In this document: positions 1 to 6,083 of the stretch, in pieces
Layout: every line of letters starts with the position of its first letter
Numbering within the stretch: position 1 is the stretch's first letter
Notes under the pieces: model-generated
Databases searched by the model: none
What the model was told of the DNA's origin: nothing
Seen by the model: only the letters and a program-made list of their open reading frames with translations
Made by a program: the position numbers and the translations under genes
Assembly (NCBI GenBank): GCA_035500775.1
Contig: DATJWY010000104.1
Location: 1-10,032, forward strand
Origin: DATJWY01 sp035500775
GTDB taxonomy: Bacteria > Pseudomonadota > Alphaproteobacteria > Acetobacterales > Acetobacteraceae
Reading direction: 5' to 3'
DNA length: 10,032 bases

Positions 1-49
1 ACCGTCAGCACTCTCACGCCTCGACGTGACCCGCACGGTTGCCGGTGAT

Positions 50-101
50 TCAATGGCCCGCCGGAGCGACCGCCAAGAGTCCGGCGCAGGCGGGCCATTG
101 A
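50..101. repeat. 13-bp perfect inverted repeat (long-loop hairpin)
   Basis: TCAATGGCCCGCC at 50-62 is the exact reverse complement of GGCGGGCCATTGA at 89-101, enclosing a 26-nt loop. There is no T-run on either side, so it is not a classical intrinsic terminator. It could be the terminator of a gene to the left, a protein-binding dyad or the remnant of a small mobile repeat. The arms are directly readable; the function is unknown. Confidence 0.6.
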
Positions 102-117
102 GCCGCCGGCTTGACCA

Positions 118-210
118 GAGACACAGTATCTTTGGAATCCATTACTTAAAGTGATTGGGGGTCTGGGGCCTCAAGGCCCCAGTGGGGTTTGGGGCGAAGC
201 CCCAAGTCTC
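118..210 (+). repeat. Dispersed palindromic repeat, left copy
   Basis: This intergenic repeat has a unique-looking head (GAGACACAGTAT), a middle (CTTTGGAATCC, then TACTT) and two hairpins. The first hairpin is CTGGGGCC / GGCCCCAG with loop TCAA (163-182). The second is TTGGGGC / GCCCCAA with loop GAA (189-205). The first 65 bases match the reverse complement of 9968-10031 with one single-base indel and one substitution. The middle and both hairpins recur in the 5946-6058 element. The design resembles the small dispersed palindromes found between genes in Acetobacteraceae, an analogy from memory rather than a database match. Confidence 0.85.
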
Positions 211-327
211 TACGCCTCAACCTAAAGCTATCGCGCTCTACCCGGCGCGCCGCCCCCATGCGCCGGCAGTCGCGTCGCCGTGATGTTCCCGGTATGCACG
301 CGCGGAGACGATTGCGGGGATAACGGC

Positions 328-3081
328 GTGACGCGCATGCAACCCGGGTCCGCGCACATGCGCGATCCTGAGCCCAACAGCCAGACCGAAGCCATGGAAG
401 CCAACCAGCGGCTGCGCGCCGAGAACGCCGCGCTGCGGGCGCTGGTCGAGGTCAGCCGGGAGAGCGCGCGGTTGCAGGCCCTGCGCGCGACGCTGAGGGA
501 TGAAGGCTGGCGGCCGGAAAATGCCGGCACGCCGTCCCGTCTCGTCCGCCGGCTGCTGCGCCTGATCCGCGCGGTGCTGCCGGCGCGGGCACAGGCGGCG
601 CTGCGCCGGCATGGTCTCGCGATGCAGGCCTATTACGCGCTGCGCATCGCCGAGGCGCAGGGAGTGGAGGCGCTGCTGGCCCGGGTCACCACGCGCTGGC
701 GGATGCGCCGCCGCGCCACCCGCCGCCGCGCCGCGCCGCCCGGGACGGAGCCCGCCGTCTATCGCGCCACGCCGGACCCGGCGACGCGGGCGGCCCTGCT
801 TCCCTCGGTGCTGATCATCGCCGATCTCGTCATCCCGCAATGCACCAAATACCGCGTCTGGCAGAAACAGGCGCAGATCGAGGCGCTCGGCCGCGCCTGC
901 CACGTCGCCGACTGGCGGAAGCCCGAGGGGGCGCGCGCCGCCCTCCAACTCTGCACTGATGTCATCTTCTACCGCGTCCCCGCAACGCCGGAGACGCTGG
1001 CGCTGATCGCCGAGGCACGGCGCCTCGGGCTCGATCCGTGGTGGGAGGCGGATGACCTCATCTTCGATGAGACGCTCTACCAGCAGAACCGCAACCTGGA
1101 CACGCTGGAGCCGGATCTGCGGCGCGCGGTGCTCGCGGGGGTCGCGCCGTATCGGGCGGCGATGCTGGCATGCGGCCGGGCCATCGCCTCCACCGAGGGA
1201 CTCGCCGCGGCGATGCGCGCGGCCGGGGTCAGCGAGACGCGGGTGATCGAGAACGCGCTCGACGCGGAGACGCTGACCGTCACCGCCGCGCTGCGGGCGC
1301 GCGGCGAAAGGCCGGCGGATGGCCAGGTGGTGATCGGCTACGGGTCCGGTTCCAAGGCGCATGACGCGGATTTCGCCGAGGCAGCGCCCGCGCTCGCCGC
1401 CGTGCTGCGCGCGCGGCCGGAGGCGCGGCTACGGATCATGGGCGAACTGACCCTGCCCGCCTGCCTCACCGAATTCGGCGACCGGGTGGAGCGCCTGCCC
1501 CCCCTGCCCTACGCCGCCTATCTGGAACAGCTTGCCGCGTGCGACATCAGCCTGGCGCCGCTGGAGCCGACCCGGTTCAACGACGCCAAGAGCGCGATCA
1601 AGTTCATCGAGGCGGCGATGCTCGGCCTGCCCTCGGTCTGCTCGCCGCGGAAGGCGTTCCGCGCCGCCATCACGGATGGCGTGGATGGGCTGCTCGCCGA
1701 TACCGGTGGTGCCTGGGAAGCGGCGTTGCTGCGGCTGATCGATGATCCGGCCGGGCGGCGGCGCATTGGCGCCGCGGCGCTGGCCGGCGTGCTCGCCCGC
1801 TATGCGCCGGAGGCAATGCGGCCGCAGGTGGCGGCGGTGTTTCCGCCCCCTGCCCTCCGCTCGCCGAAACTGCGCGTGCTCGTCGTCAACGTGTTCTTCT
1901 GGCCGCGCAGCTTCGGCGGCGCCACCATCGTTGCCGAGGAAATGGCGCGCCGCCTGCACGCGCGTCCGGATACGGAGGTGGTGGTGTTCACCTCCGAGGT
2001 GCGGGCCGCCGACGCACCGGGCGCGCTGCTGCGTTATGCGGAGGGCGATCTGCCGGTCATCGGCGTGCGCCTGCCGCCGGATGGCGACCGCATCCTTGAT
2101 TTCGACAATCCCGGTATCGCCGAGGCCTTCGACGCGGTGCTGGAAGCGGTGCAACCGGATGTCGTGCATTTCCACGCCGTGCAGGGACTCGGCGCCGCCG
2201 TCACGCGGCGCTGCCTGGAGCGGCGGATTCCCTATGTGGTGACGCTGCATGATTGCTGGTGGCTGTGCGACCGCCAGTTCATGGTGCGGCCGGATGGCAC
2301 AAGCTGCCCGCAGATGCGAATCGACACACGGGTTTGCGAGGCCTGCATGCCGCGCGTGCCCTATCTGCACGAGCGCCTGGACATGTTGCTGCACGCCTTG
2401 CACGGCGCGGCGTTGCTGCTCTCGCCGAGCCGGACGCATCGGGACCTCTATGTCGCGAACGGATTGCCGCCTGAGCGCGTGATGGTGAACCGCAACGGCA
2501 TCCGCCTGCCGGAGCGGCCGCGCGGGCAGCGGCGCGCGGGCGTGCTGCGCTTCGGCTATGTCGGCGGTGTTGGCCCGATCAAAGGTTTCCCGCTGATCCG
2601 CGCCGCGTTTGAGAGCCTGCCGCGCGGCGACTACGAACTCGTGATCGTCGATAACACGCTGAACCTTGGCTATGCCTCGGTCGATGTCTCCGGCTGGCGC
2701 GCGCGCGGCCAGATCCGCCTGGTTCCCGCCTACCGGCAGGAGGAGATGGACGCGTTCTTCGCCGGCATCGACGTGCTGCTGTTTCCCTCGCAATGGCGGG
2801 AGAGTTTCGGCCTCACCGTGCGCGAGGCGCTGGCGCGCGATGTCTGGGTGATCGCGACGCGTGGCGGTGCCGCCGAGGAAGACATCATCGACGGGGTGAA
2901 CGGCACGCTGATCCCGCTCGACGGCAGACACGAGAAATTGCGCGACGCCATCGCCGCCTTGCTTGATGCGCCGGAGCGTCTCGCAAGCTTCGTCAATCCG
3001 GCGAAGGAAACGCTGACCGGCTACGACGCGCAGGCCGAGGAACTACGGGGCATGCTGGCCGCCGTGGCGACGAACGGCTGA
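328..3081 (+). CDS. Tandem GT-B glycosyltransferase (two GT4-type domains, N-terminal coiled coil)
   Basis: A predicted cytoplasmic or membrane-peripheral glycosyltransferase of 917 residues, probably for surface polysaccharide or another glycan; donor and acceptor are unknown. Residues 23-57 form a heptad-rich coiled coil. A very basic linker follows (nine Arg within 119-134). GT-B domain A (about 162-500) has YRV at 175-177, EADDLIF at 240-246, N309, GYGSGS at 337-342 and DISLAPLEP from 406; its last conserved Glu is E428, with Ala at 420 where EX7E enzymes have the first Glu. A second, canonical GT4 domain (about 515-915) has FGG near 529-531, DVVHFH at 611-616, HD at 641-642, a Cys cluster (643, 647, 660, 670, 673) and the EX7E pair E825/E833. 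The start is uncertain: GTG 328 has GGGGA at 316-320 with a 7-nt spacer; in-frame GTG 280, ATG 337, ATG 358 and ATG 394 are alternatives. Domain A is paralogous to part of the protein encoded at 6084-9101. Confidence 0.88.
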   Translation: MTRMQPGSAHMRDPEPNSQTEAMEANQRLRAENAALRALVEVSRESARLQALRATLRDEGWRPENAGTPSRLVRRLLRLIRAVLPARAQAALRRHGLAMQAYYALRIAEAQGVEALLARVTTRWRMRRRATRRRAAPPGTEPAVYRATPDPATRAALLPSVLIIADLVIPQCTKYRVWQKQAQIEALGRACHVADWRKPEGARAALQLCTDVIFYRVPATPETLALIAEARRLGLDPWWEADDLIFDETLYQQNRNLDTLEPDLRRAVLAGVAPYRAAMLACGRAIASTEGLAAAMRAAGVSETRVIENALDAETLTVTAALRARGERPADGQVVIGYGSGSKAHDADFAEAAPALAAVLRARPEARLRIMGELTLPACLTEFGDRVERLPPLPYAAYLEQLAACDISLAPLEPTRFNDAKSAIKFIEAAMLGLPSVCSPRKAFRAAITDGVDGLLADTGGAWEAALLRLIDDPAGRRRIGAAALAGVLARYAPEAMRPQVAAVFPPPALRSPKLRVLVVNVFFWPRSFGGATIVAEEMARRLHARPDTEVVVFTSEVRAADAPGALLRYAEGDLPVIGVRLPPDGDRILDFDNPGIAEAFDAVLEAVQPDVVHFHAVQGLGAAVTRRCLERRIPYVVTLHDCWWLCDRQFMVRPDGTSCPQMRIDTRVCEACMPRVPYLHERLDMLLHALHGAALLLSPSRTHRDLYVANGLPPERVMVNRNGIRLPERPRGQRRAGVLRFGYVGGVGPIKGFPLIRAAFESLPRGDYELVIVDNTLNLGYASVDVSGWRARGQIRLVPAYRQEEMDAFFAGIDVLLFPSQWRESFGLTVREALARDVWVIATRGGAAEEDIIDGVNGTLIPLDGRHEKLRDAIAALLDAPERLASFVNPAKETLTGYDAQAEELRGMLAAVATNG

Positions 3082-3112
3082 TCCCCAAACCCGACACTGT
3101 GAAAGTCGCGGG

Positions 3113-3141
3113 AAAAAACCGGTCCGGCGGCATCGCCGGAC
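3113..3141 (-). terminator. Intrinsic terminator-like hairpin reading on the minus strand
   Basis: GTCCGGCG (3122-3129) and CGCCGGAC (3134-3141) form a perfect 8-bp stem with loop GCAT. Read on the minus strand, the stem is followed after three bases by six T (complement of A-run 3113-3118), the classical Rho-independent layout. On the plus strand there is no T-run, so it is weak as a terminator for the glycosyltransferase gene ending at 3081. I see no minus-strand gene for it to end; it may block antisense transcription, or act by the stem alone for the plus-strand gene. Confidence 0.55.
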
Positions 3142-3203
3142 GCGGCCTCCGCCCCTCCCCTCATGCGCCGGATTGCCCCACGGACGCATCACGGGCTTTC
3201 TCC

Positions 3204-3257
3204 TTGACCCGCCCTCCGGTTTGGCAAACAATCGTTTGGTCCAAGAAAAACAATTGT
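3204..3257 (+). promoter_or_regulatory. Candidate sigma70 promoter with overlapping dyad, upstream of the cyclase-ligase pair
   Basis: TTGACC (3204-3209; five of six to TTGACA) and AACAAT (3227-3232; four of six to TATAAT) are separated by exactly 17 bp. The -10 lies inside the dyad CAAAC-AATC-GTTTG (3225-3238). The heptamer AAACAAT occurs at 3226-3232 and again at 3248-3254, 22 bp (about two helical turns) apart, and the second lies next to the palindrome ACAATTGT (3250-3257). This AT-rich island stands out from the GC-rich surroundings. A regulator binding this dyad to control the two downstream genes is an inference; no regulator gene is in the window. Confidence 0.45.
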
Positions 3258-3305
3258 GCGACTGCGAAATCATAAAAGCGGCGCACTCATGGGGAGGTTC
3301 ACGTC

Positions 3306-4277
3306 ATGGCGGACACCGTCCGGAAATGCGAGCCCAGCGTTGCGGATTTGCTGCGCGATGCGCCACGGAACTGGGGCAAATGGGGGCCGGACGATGAGGT
3401 CGGCTCGCTCAATTACCTGACGCAAGGCGAGGTGCTGCGCGGCGTCAAGGCCGTCACCTCCGGCAAGACCTTCACCTTGCAGGTCCGGATGGGGCATCCG
3501 AACGGCGATCCGGTCTGGCCCGGCCGCGCGCAGCCGACTCATATCAACGTGATGGACAAGGGCCATTATTTGTGTGGCAAGGGGCCCGAATTCCCCGGCC
3601 ACGCCGAATACGCGGACGATGTGCTGTTCATGTACCTGCAAGGTTCCACGCAGTACGATGCGCTCGGCCATGTGTGGTACGACGATCAACTCTGGAACGG
3701 CTATGACGCGCGAACCACGGCCGGGAAAATGACCAAGGCGAGCGTGCTGCCGATCGCCGAGCGCGGCGTCGCCGGGCGCGGCATCCTGATCGACATGGCG
3801 CGGCACCGCAACAAGCCGGTTCTCGACAAGGGCGAGACCTTTACCCACGAGGATCTGATCGCCGCCGCCACCGCGCAGGGCACGCGCATCGAGAAGCGCG
3901 ACATCCTGATCGTGCGCACCGGCTGGATCGGCTCCTACTACGAGCGCGACAAGGCTGAATTCTACAAGGACTTCCTGGAGCCGGGCCTCACCTACTCGCC
4001 GGAGCTGGTGCGCTGGTTCCATGAGATGGAGATCCCGAATCTCGTCACCGATACGATCGCCAACGAGGTGACGATCGATCCCGTCTCCGGCGTGGCGCTG
4101 CCGCTGCATAATGCGCTGATGCGCAATCTTGGCGTTACCCTCACGGAAATCGCGCAGCTCGATCCGCTCGCCGATGATTGCGCGGCGGACCGGCAATATA
4201 CCTTCCTCTACACGGCGGCGCCGCTGAAGATCACCGGCGGCACCGGAGCGCCGGTCAACCCGCTCGTCGTGAAATAA
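3306..4277 (+). CDS. Cyclase-family hydrolase (kynurenine formamidase-like fold, COG1878)
   Basis: A 323-residue protein of the cyclase/metal-dependent hydrolase family, whose members hydrolyse amides, lactones or cyclic intermediates; the substrate here is unknown. The N-terminal WGKWGPDDEVGSLNYLT segment is characteristic of the longer members of the family. The usual HxGTHxDxPxH metal motif appears as Q112-G-S-T-Q116-Y-D118-A-L-G-H122: the Asp and last His are kept, while the first two His are Gln. The C-terminal part keeps PLH (H268) and a Glu (E281) in the expected pattern. There is no signal peptide, so it is probably cytosolic. The start ATG has GGGGAGG at 3291-3297 with an 8-nt spacer. 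Its stop is 16 nt before the next start, so it almost certainly shares a transcript with the acyl-CoA ligase. It does not look truncated. Confidence 0.88.
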   Translation: MADTVRKCEPSVADLLRDAPRNWGKWGPDDEVGSLNYLTQGEVLRGVKAVTSGKTFTLQVRMGHPNGDPVWPGRAQPTHINVMDKGHYLCGKGPEFPGHAEYADDVLFMYLQGSTQYDALGHVWYDDQLWNGYDARTTAGKMTKASVLPIAERGVAGRGILIDMARHRNKPVLDKGETFTHEDLIAAATAQGTRIEKRDILIVRTGWIGSYYERDKAEFYKDFLEPGLTYSPELVRWFHEMEIPNLVTDTIANEVTIDPVSGVALPLHNALMRNLGVTLTEIAQLDPLADDCAADRQYTFLYTAAPLKITGGTGAPVNPLVVK

Positions 4278-4293
4278 GGTGGGAGACAGCGTC

Positions 4294-5937
4294 ATGGATG
4301 GAACGGCCATCCGGCCCTGGCTCGCGCAATACGATCCGGGCAAGCCGAAGGCGATCGTGCCGGACTATACCGATGCGCTCAGGATGTTTCAGGATGCGGT
4401 CGCCCGCGCGCCCGACCGCCCGGCCATCCTCTATTTCGACGGCTCCCTGACCTATCGCGAGCTGGACACGGAGAGCACCCGGCTCGCCACGCTGCTGCGC
4501 CAGCGCGGTTTCGCCCCCGGGGACCGCTTCGCCATCTATCTGCAGAACGTGCCGGCCTTCGTGATCGCGCTGCTCGCCGCCTGGAAGGCGGGCGGCATCG
4601 CGGTCGCGATCAATCCGATGAACAGGTCGCGCGAACTCGCGATCCTGTTCCGCGACTGCACGCCAACGGCGCTGATCCTGCACCCGGCCTTGTTCGGGGA
4701 ATACGTCAACCTGCCTGAGGACGTGCCGCATCCGTCGATCGTGCTGACGGCCTCGCCGTTCGATTATCAGACGCGCAATGATCCGCGCCTGTTCGCCAAT
4801 ATCGCCACGGAACAGCGGGACGACGATCTGCGGGCGGCGCTGCGCGCGGTGCCGGCCGACGCGCCGGCTGCGCCGCGCTTCGGCAAGGATGACATCGCCT
4901 TCCTGGTCTATACCTCCGGCACGACGGGCGTGCCGAAGGGCGCGCTGAACACGCACGGCAACGCCACCTTCAACGCGCAGGTCTATCGCGACTGGATCGA
5001 GCTGGAGGAGGGCAAGCCGGTTCTCGGCATCGCGCCCTTGTTCCACATCACCGGCCTGATCGGTCATATCGCCGCCGCCTTCATCACCGCGGCGCCGCTG
5101 GTCCTCTCCTACCGCTTCGAGCCGGGCGTGATGCTGGACAGCGTCGAGGAACACCGGCCCGCCTTCACCATCGGCGCCATCACCGCCTTCATCGCCATGA
5201 TGAACGCGCCCACGGCGCGGCGCGAGCAACTCGCCAGTCTGACCAAGATCTATTCCGGTGGCGCGCCGATCCCGCCCAGCGTGGTCAGCGCGTTCCGCGA
5301 TGCGTTCGGCCACACCATCCGTAACGGCTATGGATTGACGGAGACGAGTTCCCCCGCGGTCGTCGTGCCGCTGCGGGCGGAGAACCGGATCGATCCCCAT
5401 TCCGGCACGCTCGCCATCGGCGTGCCGGCGTTCAATGCCGATTTATGGGTCGTAGGTGAGGACGGGCAGCCTCTCGGCCCTGGGGAGGTCGGGGAAATCG
5501 TCATCTCCGGACCGATGGTGGTGCCGGGCTACTGGAACAAGCCGGAGCAGACGGCGGAAGCGATGCGGCCGGATGGGTTCCGCACCGGCGATGTCGGGTT
5601 CATGGATGCGGATGGCTGGTTCTATCTGGTCGATCGCAAGAAGGACATGATCAACAGCTCCGGCTACAAGGTGTGGCCGCGCGAAGTGGAGGATGTGTTG
5701 TATTCGCACCCGGCGGTGCGGGAAGCAGCCGTGGTCGCGGCGCAGGACGCCTATCGCGGCGAGACCGTACGCGCGGTGATCAGCCTGAAGCCGGGCATGG
5801 AAGCCGAGCCGGAGGAGATCATCACCTTCTGCAAGGAGCGGATGGCGGCTTACAAATATCCGCGCATCGTCGATATCATCGACGAATTACCGAAGACGCC
5901 GACAGGGAAGATCCTGCGGCGGGAGTTGCGGGTTTAA
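4294..5937 (+). CDS. AMP-forming acyl-CoA synthetase (ANL superfamily)
   Basis: A 547-residue ligase that activates a carboxylic acid to an acyl-adenylate and transfers it to CoA. All core motifs are present: the P-loop YTSGTTGVPKG (206-216), GYGLTET (345-351), RTGD (430-433), the hinge DRKKDMINSSG (447-457) and the C-terminal PTGK with catalytic Lys 539. Overall layout resembles long-chain fatty acid or 4-coumarate-type ligases; chain length or aromatic specificity cannot be read from sequence alone. ATG 4294 is chosen over in-frame GTG 4279 because GGGAG at 4281-4285 lies 8 nt before it. With the cyclase gene just upstream it suggests a short pathway in which a hydrolysed product carrying a free carboxylate is converted to its CoA ester; this is inference. 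It ends at the hairpin cluster facing the convergent minus-strand gene. Confidence 0.93.
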   Translation: MDGTAIRPWLAQYDPGKPKAIVPDYTDALRMFQDAVARAPDRPAILYFDGSLTYRELDTESTRLATLLRQRGFAPGDRFAIYLQNVPAFVIALLAAWKAGGIAVAINPMNRSRELAILFRDCTPTALILHPALFGEYVNLPEDVPHPSIVLTASPFDYQTRNDPRLFANIATEQRDDDLRAALRAVPADAPAAPRFGKDDIAFLVYTSGTTGVPKGALNTHGNATFNAQVYRDWIELEEGKPVLGIAPLFHITGLIGHIAAAFITAAPLVLSYRFEPGVMLDSVEEHRPAFTIGAITAFIAMMNAPTARREQLASLTKIYSGGAPIPPSVVSAFRDAFGHTIRNGYGLTETSSPAVVVPLRAENRIDPHSGTLAIGVPAFNADLWVVGEDGQPLGPGEVGEIVISGPMVVPGYWNKPEQTAEAMRPDGFRTGDVGFMDADGWFYLVDRKKDMINSSGYKVWPREVEDVLYSHPAVREAAVVAAQDAYRGETVRAVISLKPGMEAEPEEIITFCKERMAAYKYPRIVDIIDELPKTPTGKILRRELRV

Positions 5938-5945
5938 CGGTAAGG

Positions 5946-6058
5946 CCAGGGGCTCCGCCCCTGGACCCCGCCAAAGGCGTAGCCTTTGGAATCCGCTACT
6001 TCATTTTGGGGGTCTGGGGCCTCAAGGCCCCAGTGGGGTCGAGGGGCAAAGCCCCTCG
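5946..6058 (+). repeat. Four tandem hairpins with the middle copy of the dispersed repeat; likely bidirectional terminator
   Basis: Four perfect stems stand in a row between two convergent genes: CCAGGGGC/GCCCCTGG loop TCC (5946-5964), CCAAAGGC/GCCTTTGG loop GTA (5971-5989), CTGGGGCC/GGCCCCAG loop TCAA (6014-6033) and CGAGGGGC/GCCCCTCG loop AAA (6040-6058). Each stem is 8 bp. From CTTTGGAATCC onward the element matches the copy at 118-210, but its head is a different pair of hairpins. No T-run follows, so any terminator function would be Rho-dependent or hairpin-driven. The placement, ending 25 bp before the stop codon of the convergent gene, fits transcript ends for both strands. Confidence 0.8.
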
Positions 6059-6083
6059 CCTTATTAAGTCACGACCCGAACCA

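Larger units (their letters stand above)
1..327. other. Gene-free leader region upstream of the tandem glycosyltransferase
   Basis: I see no convincing gene here. One frame (from position 2) stays open from the left edge to a stop at 152-154, but its translation is arginine/serine-rich, runs into the palindromic repeat and has no recognisable motif. The stretch holds an inverted repeat (50-101) and a dispersed repeat copy (118-210). Between 211 and 327, where the glycosyltransferase promoter should lie, I find no convincing -35/-10 pair; TTGACC at 111-116 lacks a -10 at the right distance. Confidence 0.6.

Noticed and set aside
2..154. Possible C-terminal end of a gene entering from the left
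   Set aside because: The frame reads through the inverted repeat and into the dispersed repeat, and the translation shows nothing recognisable; the left flank would be needed to decide.
280..327. Upstream GTG start for the first glycosyltransferase
   Set aside because: No ribosome binding site before 280, whereas GTG 328 has GGGGA at 7 nt. The choice remains uncertain because ATG 358 or ATG 394 would also keep all domains.
238..2931. Long minus-strand frames (374 and 500 codons) opposite the tandem glycosyltransferase
   Set aside because: Antisense shadows caused by GC-biased third positions; no start context or protein motifs.
3270..5400. Minus-strand frames of 357 and 381 codons opposite the cyclase and ligase
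   Set aside because: Arg/Asp/Gly-rich shadow translations without motifs; the plus-strand genes are clear family members.
5946..6058. CRISPR-like or tandem repeat array
   Set aside because: The four hairpins differ in sequence and there are no equal-length unique spacers.
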